Origin: Acidiluteibacter ferrifornacis
GTDB lineage: Bacteria > Bacteroidota > Bacteroidia > Flavobacteriales_E > Vicingaceae
DNA: 64,000 bases
Assembly: GCF_009909615.1 (NCBI RefSeq)
Contig: NZ_WWNE01000005.1
Coordinates: 62,334 to 126,333, forward strand
Direction: 5' to 3'
Numbering within the stretch: the first letter of the stretch is position 1; the number at the start of each line of letters is the position of its first letter. Below the pieces are notes generated by a model. That model worked only from the letters and a program-made list of their open reading frames with translations. It had not been told where the DNA came from and did no database searches. Shown piece after piece: positions 16,748 to 25,085 of the stretch. The translations under genes and the position numbers were made by a program.

Positions 16748-19564
16748 ATGATTAGAATCTTTCTATTACTCAGTTTTATTTTTAGTGTTTCAATTGTTAA
16801 AAGCCAGGAAATCCCTTTTACTGTTAGTGAAAATGGAAAGTATTATGGGCACTGTGTAAAGATTGCTCCAAATGAAGCTAACTCTAATTTAGTTCAAGAA
16901 AATAGCAATTATAAAAAGTTCTATGAATTCAGGTATTACAGAGTAGATACTCAACTACCAATTTTAAAGTATCAATTTAAAGCAGATAAATTATCTGACA
17001 TCAGTATAAAAATAAGTCCTGATGGAAAAACGATTGCTATAAGTAATGGGTATAATGCTAGTGTGTTAAATGCCCAATCTAAGGCTGTCGTGTATGAAAC
17101 TTATGGGATCAATAACATTATATTTCCATATTTAGACAATAGTTTTTTAATATCTGGATCCAAAAACCTAATCCTTTATGATACTTATAGTGCAATTGTT
17201 TTAAGGTCCTATTTACAAGCGAACCATTCAAACGGATATGGAAAAACTTGGTTTAGCAAGGATGATCAATTTATTGTTCAACAGAAATCAAAATCTAGGT
17301 ATAATTTATGGCGAACCAATCAAAGTAAAAGAATAAGTTCACAATCAGCGGATGACTTTGCATTCGATTACCAAAGCAACCGTATTACGTTTATTCGTGG
17401 CTTAAGAATTAAAGCGTTTTCATTAGACACTATGCGTTTGGAGTATTCTCAAGATTTAAGAAGTGCTTTAAGAAGTTTTGTCAATGAAAAGAAACTTGCA
17501 GATAAAAGAACAGTAATAAAATATGGAGAACCAATTCTTAGCAAAAGTGGAAATTTTACAATTATCCCTTTTACTCAAGACAGTAGAAATTCTCTCTTAC
17601 TGTATTCGGTTCAAAAAGGTGATTTTAAAGAAGTCCATCTGTTAGATGAACCTATTCGTGATTTGGAGTGGCATAACGATTCTATTCTCTCTATACAGCA
17701 CGAGAACAATACAACTACATTCTTGAATTTATTCGATTTAACGAATCCCCAAAATATAGATTTTGGAATCTCTGATAAGAAGTATCAGATTGATAAAGGT
17801 GTAGAGGTTTCAGATGATTTGAGCTATTTTATAACTCCTAAAAATAACTTTTTTAATAAAGGTTTTTCATTGAATAATATAGAAGACAATGAGAAAATAT
17901 ACACCAATAAGTATGAATTTGTAGCTATTGCAGATTCATCCAAATATTTAATCGTTAAAAACAGAAAGACAAAAGGAATAGGGGTGATTAAATCTTTTGA
18001 TTTACTCAATAATAAAGGCACTTTATTTTTACCATTTAGTGATACGTTGACAGAAGTGTTTGAACCCGTTAATGAAGATGTTGAACCGCCTGTTGATTTT
18101 GAACCGTATCGTATCACTCAGTTTAAACACATTAGTGAATTGAAAGATACCGCTGCATTAATCAATCTCGTTCTAAAAAATATAGTGTATTCCGATTCGA
18201 CGATTTCAATCAATACACACCTAATAGATGATGATGGAGTTTACTATTATGGTGCAGGCACTGAAGAGTGGAAACACATTTGGTGTAATGTTTTATTGAA
18301 GAAGGGGAACCAACCGATAATTCAAGTAACAGATTTCGATGTAATAGAACACCGTGCTGATGTTACTATTCCGAATGCCGTAGCGGTAGTTATGGATCAT
18401 AGTGGATCTATGGGAGAGTTTCGAGCGAATAAAGTTCAAAACGAGGTAAAAGGATTTGTAGATAAAAAAGCTTCAGAAGATGGAATTTCTATTATAAAAT
18501 TTGATACTAGAGTAGGGGTAGAATCTTACATTTCAAATAGTAAGTTTGAGTTGAACCGGAAATTGAAGCTTAATGGATTGGAAGGGTATGGAGGAGGTAC
18601 TTCTCTTTTGGACGGCACCAATTCAGCAATCTCAGTGCTCAAAAACTCAAATGGCTACCAAGAAAGTTCAATCATTGTTCTAACTGATGGATATGAGAAT
18701 GGTTCATATATAAGTAAATATGAACTAATTCGAAGAGCAAAAAAGCATGACATTCAAGTTTATGTTGTTGGATTTGGGCAGTCTGTAGATAAAGATTATT
18801 TGCGTTCAATAGCATTCCCTACAAATGGAACCTACTACGAAATCTATAATACCACTGATTTTGAATGGATCTTTACGGATATCAATCATAAGATTAAAAA
18901 CTATTACGAGATAAAGTTTAAGACAGATACTATTGATCAGCACCAATCTATTTTGAAAGTATGTATTACTGATAAACAGAAAGATACTTTAGCCTTGTCT
19001 TTCTCAAATCAACCCTTTAAATACCAATCTAAAACGAAAGGTAAGGAAGGAAACTTATTTGAGGAGATTACCTCAAAGGAGAAAGTTGATGAGTTGATTT
19101 CAAAAGAAGATATTATAGATTTTAGTTCAATTAATGCCTATTCAGCTTATAAAAGGAAAGTGACTAATCAAACAAACGAAACAGACACTTTGTCTCAAAA
19201 CATAGAAGAGGAGTTAGAAGAAATTAATCTGTCGGATATTCAATTTCTAAATAATAGCACGGTCATGGTGGATTCTACATTAAATGGAATTACTAAAGTG
19301 AAACACTTTTTACAAAAGTATGGACATGTTGAAATTGAAATAGTGGGACACACAGATTCTGATGGAGATGATGATTTTAATATGGATTTGTCTGTAAAGC
19401 GAGCAGATAAAATAAAGGAGTTATTAATAGCTGAAGGTGTTGATTCTAATCGACTTTCAGTAAAAGGGTACGGAGAATTATTTCCATTGTTAGAAAATTC
19501 TAGTGAGGAAAACAAACTAAAGAATAGGCGAGTAGAGTTTCGGGTAGTTTACAATGATGAGTAG
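16748..19564 (+). CDS. VWA domain / OmpA family envelope protein
   Basis: The 938-residue product starts with a signal peptide (MIRIFLLLSFIFSVSIVKSQ). Residues about 25-450 are repetitive beta sequence that could be a propeller (short blocks such as DGKTIAISNG). A VWA domain at about 540-720 has the MIDAS motif DHSGSMG (548-554) plus GGTSLLDG and LTDGYENG. The C-terminal 110 residues are an OmpA-like peptidoglycan-binding domain (IVGHTDSDGDDDF, NRRVEFRV). It is likely anchored to peptidoglycan in the periplasm and binds a partner through the VWA domain. No adjacent partner is obvious. Confidence 0.9.
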   Translation: MIRIFLLLSFIFSVSIVKSQEIPFTVSENGKYYGHCVKIAPNEANSNLVQENSNYKKFYEFRYYRVDTQLPILKYQFKADKLSDISIKISPDGKTIAISNGYNASVLNAQSKAVVYETYGINNIIFPYLDNSFLISGSKNLILYDTYSAIVLRSYLQANHSNGYGKTWFSKDDQFIVQQKSKSRYNLWRTNQSKRISSQSADDFAFDYQSNRITFIRGLRIKAFSLDTMRLEYSQDLRSALRSFVNEKKLADKRTVIKYGEPILSKSGNFTIIPFTQDSRNSLLLYSVQKGDFKEVHLLDEPIRDLEWHNDSILSIQHENNTTTFLNLFDLTNPQNIDFGISDKKYQIDKGVEVSDDLSYFITPKNNFFNKGFSLNNIEDNEKIYTNKYEFVAIADSSKYLIVKNRKTKGIGVIKSFDLLNNKGTLFLPFSDTLTEVFEPVNEDVEPPVDFEPYRITQFKHISELKDTAALINLVLKNIVYSDSTISINTHLIDDDGVYYYGAGTEEWKHIWCNVLLKKGNQPIIQVTDFDVIEHRADVTIPNAVAVVMDHSGSMGEFRANKVQNEVKGFVDKKASEDGISIIKFDTRVGVESYISNSKFELNRKLKLNGLEGYGGGTSLLDGTNSAISVLKNSNGYQESSIIVLTDGYENGSYISKYELIRRAKKHDIQVYVVGFGQSVDKDYLRSIAFPTNGTYYEIYNTTDFEWIFTDINHKIKNYYEIKFKTDTIDQHQSILKVCITDKQKDTLALSFSNQPFKYQSKTKGKEGNLFEEITSKEKVDELISKEDIIDFSSINAYSAYKRKVTNQTNETDTLSQNIEEELEEINLSDIQFLNNSTVMVDSTLNGITKVKHFLQKYGHVEIEIVGHTDSDGDDDFNMDLSVKRADKIKELLIAEGVDSNRLSVKGYGELFPLLENSSEENKLKNRRVEFRVVYNDE

Positions 19565-19601
19565 ACTTACTTGGTTCTAACCGTGTTCTGCTTTGCTGTT
19601 G

Positions 19602-19640
19602 CAAAAAACTTCAAGGCTTACTAAGGAGACAAGGACTCAA
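19602..19640 (+). repeat. Dispersed 39-bp repeat, copy B
   Basis: Same element as copy A (16512-16550), with four substitutions and no indels. It lies 37 bp after the VWA-OmpA stop codon. Confidence 0.75.
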
Positions 19641-19850
19641 TCTTGAAGGTTTACGGGAGTTATTTATTGTTATCAACATAACTCACTAATTTTTAACCAT
19701 AACCCTTTTTAATTTCAATATTTCACTTATCTTCGGAATCCTAATCATTTCTATTGAAGGGAGATAATAATTAATGACAAATATGGTGAATAAATGTATT
19801 TTTCGCTTTCTTTGGATGTTTTAGGTAGTTATTAATACTATATATTTTTA

Positions 19851-19883
19851 GGGCTGTGTCCTTTAGTGTTGTACACTATAAAG
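19851..19883. repeat. Possible insertion-sequence end or inverted repeat
   Basis: GGGCTGTGTC is followed by CTTTAGTG-N5-CACTATAAAG, an imperfect inverted repeat. It resembles terminal sequences of Bacteroidota insertion sequences I remember, but no matching inverted end or transposase is nearby. If it is an IS end, it is a solo remnant. Confidence 0.25.
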
Positions 19884-19973
19884 TTGGTCATAAAGTGAAA
19901 CTATCCGCCAACGTAAAAATAATAAGGATGGAAGTCTATTGAGCTGTGCTCTTAACCCTTTAAACTCGAGACC

Positions 19974-20072
19974 ATGATTATTATTATGACTCCGTTAAAG
20001 CTTAAAGTGAATTCAGTTGAGATAGAAGTATCCATCGTTGAGCTTGCAATAGCTTGTTGGATATTATTTTAA
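19974..20072 (+). CDS. Possible micro-protein of 32 residues
   Basis: ATG at 19974 opens a 32-codon frame starting MIIIMTPLKLKVNSVEIEV, with a hydrophobic C-terminal end that includes ELAIACWILF. The stop codon is 5 bp before a strong intrinsic terminator, which is how a true short transcription unit would end. It has no recognised family. A short hydrophobic peptide, a leader peptide or a non-coding RNA are all possible. Confidence 0.35.
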   Translation: MIIIMTPLKLKVNSVEIEVSIVELAIACWILF

Positions 20073-20077
20073 CAGTG

Positions 20078-20111
20078 ACAGGGTGGTGGAATCAAAACCA
20101 TCCTGTTTTTT
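20078..20111 (+). terminator. Intrinsic terminator inside the 598-bp gap
   Basis: A 10-bp stem ACAGGGTGGT / ACCATCCTGT (one wobble pair, 9-nt loop) is followed by T6. No annotated gene ends here except the 32-codon frame, so some transcript must run through this gap. Confidence 0.8.
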
Positions 20112-20162
20112 GTAAACCATACTTATTAGTTATTTTTATTGTGAGTAATTAAATTTTGAAAA

Positions 20163-20612
20163 ATGACACCATTGACACCATCTCAAAGATATAATTTAGA
20201 TAATATGTACAGTTTGTATTATAAATCTAAAGATAGATTTAATCTTTTCATTAGATCTATTTCTACAATATCTATAACATTACTTGGGCTTTTAATCTCA
20301 TTAAAAGATAAGACTGAAATTGACTTAGTTGCAAATCGTTTTTTTTTGGTATCAATAATATTACTTGCGTTGACCGTTTTCTTCACTTTAATCGTTCAAT
20401 TTTTAGAAGGTGATAAGTTAAACAAGGCTTTCCAAGAGCAGAAAGAGGGGTTACAGAGCAGTGAATCAAATAAGGACTTAAATTCAATTCAAGTAACGCT
20501 TGTAGACAAAAGTAAATCCTCGAAATTTTTTGAGATAGGGACATATATATTTTTAATATTATCGATTACATCATTAATATTTTATTCATACCATGCATAT
20601 CCAGTAATTTAG
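20163..20612 (+). CDS. Small membrane protein, unknown
   Basis: A 149-residue protein. Two hydrophobic helices lie at about 29-45 and 62-82, a third at about 124-145, and a hydrophilic cytoplasmic-type segment of about 40 residues lies between the second and third. The N-terminal helix (YNLDNMYSLYYKSKDRF) followed by two membrane helices recalls the SLATT layout linked to defence or nucleotide-sensing systems. There is no partner gene nearby and no diagnostic motif, so this is only a suggestion. The start follows an AT-rich stretch without a clear Shine-Dalgarno. Confidence 0.65.
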   Translation: MTPLTPSQRYNLDNMYSLYYKSKDRFNLFIRSISTISITLLGLLISLKDKTEIDLVANRFFLVSIILLALTVFFTLIVQFLEGDKLNKAFQEQKEGLQSSESNKDLNSIQVTLVDKSKSSKFFEIGTYIFLILSITSLIFYSYHAYPVI

Positions 20613-20631
20613 AGTAAAAGCTATCTACAAC

Positions 20632-20654
20632 ACCCATTATATACTATAGTGGGT
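20632..20654 (+). terminator. Hairpin after the 20163 gene
   Basis: A 10-bp stem ACCCATTATA / TATAGTGGGT with a 3-nt loop. It is followed only by a mixed T-rich stretch, so termination is uncertain. Confidence 0.4.
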
Positions 20655-20787
20655 ATGTCTTAATAGTTTTCTTTTCCTGATTATCAGCAAAAGTGTTATT
20701 TGTTTTAATAATTTGATAATTAGTTAGTTTGTGTTTTTATCCATTCCACGACTTCACTTAAAGTAACTTTAAAGCAACCCCAAGAAA

Positions 20788-21444
20788 ATGAAATCAACTT
20801 TATTATCCATATTCATTCTGTTAATGAATTTTGGTTTCTGTCAAGTTTCTGAAGATTTACAATTCATTTTGAAAGGTAAAGTGGTTGACCAAGAAATATC
20901 TATTCCTATTCAGAATGCTAGAGTAGAGGTGATTGGTACAGACTCATCAACCATAGTAATTGAAACTAACGAAAATGGGGTATTCGAAACTCCTCTTAAA
21001 GGAAATACTTCTTATAGCGTTTCAGTTTCTAAATCGTCTTATCTGAATGCTCATGGGAAAGAAACGACAATTGATGAAACAGAATCAAATGTGTTCTTTC
21101 ATTTATATGAATTAGAACCAATGATAACCATTCATGAAGGATTTACTACAATTGATTTCAATTCAACATTCTCTTTCAAATCAATTGATTTTAATACTGA
21201 TTCAATCACCCTGTATAAAAAATACGATGGTCTTTCTGATGAGGAAGTAAAATATAAATTGCTTAGTGAATCCAATAATGACTATCAGATTATCAGTCAA
21301 CAAGATGTAACAATTGAAAGAATAAGAATGGAATTGATAGACACTAGTGTTGTAAAAATTTCAACAGATAAGTTTAATTCTAATTATTGGTTGATTGGAT
21401 ATTCTACAAAAAATAGATTTTGGTTTGATTTAATTAAGTGGTAG
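20788..21444 (+). CDS. Secreted protein with carboxypeptidase-regulatory-like domain
   Basis: The 218-residue product has a signal peptide (cleavage near FGFCQ, about 19-20). Residues about 27-110 form a CarboxypepD-regulatory-like beta sandwich (LKGKVVDQEISIPIQNARVE, TNENGVFETPL). The remaining 100 residues have no recognised domain. There is no TonB-receptor barrel or sorting signal behind it, so it is probably a free periplasmic or surface protein. Function unknown. Confidence 0.75.
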   Translation: MKSTLLSIFILLMNFGFCQVSEDLQFILKGKVVDQEISIPIQNARVEVIGTDSSTIVIETNENGVFETPLKGNTSYSVSVSKSSYLNAHGKETTIDETESNVFFHLYELEPMITIHEGFTTIDFNSTFSFKSIDFNTDSITLYKKYDGLSDEEVKYKLLSESNNDYQIISQQDVTIERIRMELIDTSVVKISTDKFNSNYWLIGYSTKNRFWFDLIKW

Positions 21445-21474
21445 AAATCTTGAAATTAACCCTTAACCATTAAC

Positions 21475-21762
21475 TCAAAACAACTTAAAATTACTCCAAG
21501 CCTCTGCTTTTTCAGAAAATAAAGGTTTCGTTTTCGCCCAAGTGGTTTTAAATAATTCCGAATGGCGGTAGTTTTCTAAAGCTTCTTCGCTTTTCCAATG
21601 GCTGTGCGTAAAAAAGATGGTTCCATCAGTACTGCATCGCAACAATTCTAGGTGAGAAACACCTTCAAAATTCCGGATCAGGTCTTTGCTCTCGTTGAAG
21701 ATGGTAATGAAATCGTTCACTTTATCTTCTTGAAATGTCAATTTTACTATTCTAACTATCAT
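21475..21762 (-). CDS. Antibiotic biosynthesis monooxygenase (ABM) domain protein
   Basis: A 95-residue single ABM ferredoxin-like domain: MIVRIVKLTFQEDKV, then FEGVSHLELLR, FTHSHWKSEEALENYRHS. Members are small quinol or heme monooxygenases or merely share the fold; the substrate cannot be read from sequence. Its first 11 bases overlap the end of the upstream SAM hydrolase gene, so the two form an operon. Confidence 0.88.
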   Translation of the reverse strand: MIVRIVKLTFQEDKVNDFITIFNESKDLIRNFEGVSHLELLRCSTDGTIFFTHSHWKSEEALENYRHSELFKTTWAKTKPLFSEKAEAWSNFKLF

Positions 21763-22540
21763 GGAGTTCGATTCTAATTAAGTCATTATCCCTCAAGCCA
21801 AGTAGTTTGTCCGCTCGACCTTTGTTAATGGCAATTTCTAAATGGTTAGTGGTATTAAATAGCGCTAATTTTTCACCTTCTGCTACATCGCTATAGGTAT
21901 ATGAAATTCGGTTGATGTCGTAATCAGAGTTTCTAAAAACCACACTAAAGCCATAGTTTTTAACGAAATTATTAAACAGAATTTCACTAATGTTGGTAAT
22001 GGCATTTCCAAAGCTATCAATGTGCATCACCATGCCTTTCAATTGGTTATTATCGATGTAAGGTTGGTAAGCGATTTTCTTCAATACGCCGTCAATCTTT
22101 CTACCCAACACCGAAATGGTGCCTCCTTTTTGAATGTGTGCCGCCACTTTTACAAAGATGTCCTTCGTCGGAAACGACAACCGATTGGAATCGGCAGAAA
22201 CATTCAGTTCGATGACTTCTTCAGGTTCTAAGTCGCCAAAGATGAGGGAAAAAATACCAGTGTCCGATCCTACGAAATAGTGGTTGTCGTATTTCACTAC
22301 CAAGTGTGCAAATTCCACAGTTGCTTCAGAACTAACGCCAATAATGTGAACCGTTCCTTCCGGAAAATGAGAATAGGAATTTTTAACGATGTAAGCCGCC
22401 TTGGAAATGTTGTAGGCAGGAATGTCGTGAGTGATGTCAACAATTTTAGCTTCAGGACATAGCGTATAGAGCGCACCCTTGACGATGCCAATATAATAGT
22501 CTGATTTCTGAAAATCTGTAGTTAACGTAATTACACCCAT
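21752..22540 (-). CDS. SAM hydrolase / SAM-dependent halogenase-like (DUF62)
   Basis: A 262-residue DUF62 protein. The N-terminal block MGVITLTTDFQKSDYYIGIV and the segment IVDITHDIPAYNI are typical, and the C-terminal beta domain has FGNAITNI. Most bacterial members hydrolyse S-adenosylmethionine to adenosine and methionine; true fluorinases and chlorinases are rare. Hydrolase is the likely activity. It is followed by the overlapping ABM gene, an order often seen in Bacteroidota. It is divergent from phoH. Confidence 0.9.
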   Translation of the reverse strand: MGVITLTTDFQKSDYYIGIVKGALYTLCPEAKIVDITHDIPAYNISKAAYIVKNSYSHFPEGTVHIIGVSSEATVEFAHLVVKYDNHYFVGSDTGIFSLIFGDLEPEEVIELNVSADSNRLSFPTKDIFVKVAAHIQKGGTISVLGRKIDGVLKKIAYQPYIDNNQLKGMVMHIDSFGNAITNISEILFNNFVKNYGFSVVFRNSDYDINRISYTYSDVAEGEKLALFNTTNHLEIAINKGRADKLLGLRDNDLIRIELHDS

Positions 22541-22793
22541 TTAACTTTTGCTGCTTATATTTGGTCAAAGTCGAACAATAGTCTCCAAAATTAGTAATAT
22601 TTTTGAAGCCTGAAAGAATAGAAAAGACGCCTTAAACCAATAAAGTTTTTAATTTTTTCATTAAAATAAATGGATACATTTAAAAAGTAATTATTGGTAA
22701 ATGCCGATCAGTTGGATAAGGAGAATATGAAGCATGAGTAGTCGATATAAGATAACTAAATCGGTATAAAACCTAAAAATACCCAAAAACTGA
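22541..22793. other. Divergent intergenic region SAM hydrolase / phoH
   Basis: This 253-bp gap holds one plus-strand TAnnTTTG match (TATTTTTG, 22598-22605), which would give phoH a leader of about 180 nt. I see no -33 TTG at the right spacing and no stable hairpin. Confidence 0.35.
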
Positions 22794-23795
22794 GTGGAGA
22801 AAATCATAGATATTAGTGCGGTAAGTCCGGTAGAATTATACGGGGTAAACGACAAGAAATTAGAGATCATCAGGAAGAAGTTTCCAAAAGTAAAACTGAT
22901 AGCTCGTGGCGATGAGTTAAAAGCCATAGGTGGAGAAACAGCGATAGAGGAGTTTGAATTGAAATTGGGAATGCTCATTCAGCACATTATTAAATTCAAG
23001 CAGTTAACCGAATCGAATATCGATCATTTGTTGGATGGAGATTTGGAAGTGGCACAGCGCACTTTGAAAGATTCAAGCGACATATTAGTGTTCGGGAATC
23101 ATGGGTTGATGGTGCGTCCTCGCACACCCAATCAGCGCAAGCTAGTAAAAGCCATCGACGAGAACGATATGGTTTTTGCCATTGGGCCTGCAGGAACTGG
23201 TAAAACCTACACCGCCGTAGCATTGGCCGTTAGAGCTTTAAAAAACAAAGAGGTGAAGCGAATTATTTTGACTCGTCCAGCAGTAGAAGCAGGGGAGAAT
23301 TTGGGTTTCCTTCCGGGAGATTTGAAAGAGAAATTAGACCCATTTTTACAACCTTTGTATGATGCTTTGTACGATATGCTCCCAGGTGAAAAGTTACGCG
23401 ATTATCTCGAGAACAATGTGATACAAATTGCACCATTGGCCTTTATGCGTGGACGAACGTTGGACCATGCTTTTGTGATTTTGGATGAAGCACAAAACAC
23501 CACCAGAGCGCAGTTTAAGATGTTTTTGACGCGGATGGGAAAGTCGGCTAAATTCATGATTACAGGTGATGCCTCTCAAGTGGATTTACCAAGAAATCAG
23601 CCATCAGGATTAATTCAAGCATTGGATATTTTGAAGAAAGTGAAAGGAGTAGGCTTTATTACTTTTGATGGTAAAGATGTGATTCGTCATGAATTGGTAA
23701 AGAAAATTATCTCGGCATATGACAAAGAAGATGAAAAAATAGAAGAGTTAAAAAAGCAACAAAAAGAAGCGAAACAAAAAGAAGCTAGAAAATGA
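22794..23795 (+). CDS. phoH: PhoH family ATPase
   Basis: A 333-residue PhoH-like NTPase. Walker A is GPAGTGKT near 132-139 and Walker B is VILDEAQN near 228. [13 protein letters not shown] and [18 protein letters not shown] are family blocks. It begins with GTG, since a TGA lies directly upstream in frame and no ATG precedes the conserved region. The C-terminal 25 residues are Lys/Glu-rich. PhoH proteins are linked to RNA metabolism, and many carry a PIN partner or domain; none is seen here. It overlaps purC by 4 bp (ATGA). Confidence 0.92.
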   Translation: MEKIIDISAVSPVELYGVNDKKLEIIRKKFPKVKLIARGDELKAIGGETAIEEFELKLGMLIQHIIKFKQLTESNIDHLLDGDLEVAQRTLKDSSDILVFGNHGLMVRPRTPNQRKLVKAIDENDMVFAIGPAGTGKTYTAVALAVRALKNKEVKRIILTRPAVEAGENLGFLPGDLKEKLDPFLQPLYDALYDMLPGEKLRDYLENNVIQIAPLAFMRGRTLDHAFVILDEAQNTTRAQFKMFLTRMGKSAKFMITGDASQVDLPRNQPSGLIQALDILKKVKGVGFITFDGKDVIRHELVKKIISAYDKEDEKIEELKKQQKEAKQKEARK

Positions 23796-24736
23796 GCACA
23801 AAGTCAGTAGCACCATTCCAATTTCCAGGTCAAAAAAGCTTTTACAGCGGAAAAGTAAGAGACGTTTACAATATCAATAATAAACACTTAGTAATGGTCG
23901 CTTCAGATCGAATTTCTGCATTTGATCACATTTTGCCGAAGCCGATTCCTTTTAAAGGTCAAGTGTTGAACCAGATTGCCGCTAAGTTTTTAGCAGCTAC
24001 GTCCGATATTGTTCCAAATTGGATAGAGTCTGTGCCAGACCCTTCTGTGGCCATTGGTAAGTTATGCGAAACGTATAAAGTAGAAATGGTGATTCGTGGC
24101 TATTTAAGCGGACATGCGTGGAGAGAATATAAAGCAGGAAAAAGAATCATTTGCGGTGTAGCGATGCCAGATGGAATGAAGGAGAACGATCGTTTTCCAA
24201 CTCCTATTATCACTCCGGCCACTAAAGCAGAAGAAGGACATGACGAGGACATTTCTAGAGAAGAAATTATCAAACAAGGAATCGTTCCGGAGAGTGAGTA
24301 CATTCAATTGGAAAACTACACCAGAGCTTTGTTTCAAAGAGGAACCGAAATGGCTGCCGATAAAGGATTGATATTGGTGGATACCAAATATGAGTTTGGA
24401 AAAATTGGAGATACCATATACTTGATAGATGAAATTCATACACCAGATTCTTCGCGTTATTTTTACGCTGATGGATATCAAGAGCGTCAGGATAGGGGAG
24501 AGAAGCAGAAACAATTGTCGAAAGAGTTTGTCCGCGAATGGTTAATAGAAAACGGTTTTCAAGGATTAGATGGACAAACCATGCCCGAAATGCCGGATTC
24601 GTTTGTAACGGAAGTTTCTGAGCGATACATCGAGTTGTACGAGCATATCACTGGTGATCAGTTTGTGAAAGCTGATATTTCGAATGTTTCGAAACGTATT
24701 GAAGAAAATGTATTGGCTGCTTTAGCTAAATTGTAA
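23792..24736 (+). CDS. purC: Phosphoribosylaminoimidazole-succinocarboxamide synthase
   Basis: SAICAR synthetase of purine synthesis. The 314 residues include [43 protein letters not shown] and [13 protein letters not shown], all family signatures. The length is that of the longer eukaryote-like type common in Bacteroidota. It is coupled to phoH and followed by a terminator. Substrates come from the PurE/PurK step encoded at 57237-58867. Confidence 0.96.
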   Translation: MSTKSVAPFQFPGQKSFYSGKVRDVYNINNKHLVMVASDRISAFDHILPKPIPFKGQVLNQIAAKFLAATSDIVPNWIESVPDPSVAIGKLCETYKVEMVIRGYLSGHAWREYKAGKRIICGVAMPDGMKENDRFPTPIITPATKAEEGHDEDISREEIIKQGIVPESEYIQLENYTRALFQRGTEMAADKGLILVDTKYEFGKIGDTIYLIDEIHTPDSSRYFYADGYQERQDRGEKQKQLSKEFVREWLIENGFQGLDGQTMPEMPDSFVTEVSERYIELYEHITGDQFVKADISNVSKRIEENVLAALAKL

Positions 24737-24760
24737 TACAGAAAATATAAATGTTTTTAA

Positions 24761-24798
24761 CCCCAATTTGAGTAATCAAATTGGGGTTTGTTTTTTTT
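24761..24798 (+). terminator. Intrinsic terminator after purC
   Basis: A perfect 10-bp stem CCCCAATTTG / CAAATTGGGG, followed closely by eight T. Confidence 0.92.
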
Positions 24799-24856
24799 AA
24801 GTATTCTCGAATTATCAAATGTTCAATTAGTAATTGTCCTTGAGAATTCTTCAAGA

Positions 24857-24997
24857 ACTTCAAATTGAAGTCTTAGAAAGTTCGTTTAGCTCCGAAGAAT
24901 AGAGGAGATCCAACGAACGTCTTAGGCTTTGAGAAGAAATTCGCAGAAGGAGACTCAAAGACTTGAACTTTTGGTTCATTTTGGTTCAAGCCAAAAG
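24857..24997. repeat. Non-coding element with four consecutive inverted repeats
   Basis: Four hairpins follow one another. They are ACTTCAAATTGAAGT (24857-24871); GTTCGTT...AACGAAC with inner CTCC/GGAG (24880-24918); CTTTGAG...CTCAAAG (24927-24960); and CTTTTGG...CCAAAAG (24968-24997). It lies between the purC terminator and the terminator of the convergent gene. Similar sequence seems familiar from intergenic regions of this phylum, which would make it a dispersed element, but there is only one copy here. Confidence 0.5.
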
Positions 24998-25030
24998 AAC
25001 ATAAAAACAATACCAAATAAAATAAACATC

Positions 25031-25062
25031 AAAAAAGCCCAATTTGAATGAACAAATTGGGC
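25031..25062 (-). terminator. Intrinsic terminator of the T9SS beta-helix gene
   Basis: A perfect 10-bp stem GCCCAATTTG / CAAATTGGGC. On the minus strand it is followed by six T; the plus side also ends TTTT, so it may act both ways. Confidence 0.88.
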
Positions 25063-25085
25063 CTTTTATTTTGTAGAAATTGTTC

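Noticed and set aside
21752-22540. Fluorinase or chlorinase activity for the DUF62 protein
   Set aside because: The family is dominated by SAM hydrolases, no halometabolite genes are near, and halogen-site residues cannot be confirmed by eye.
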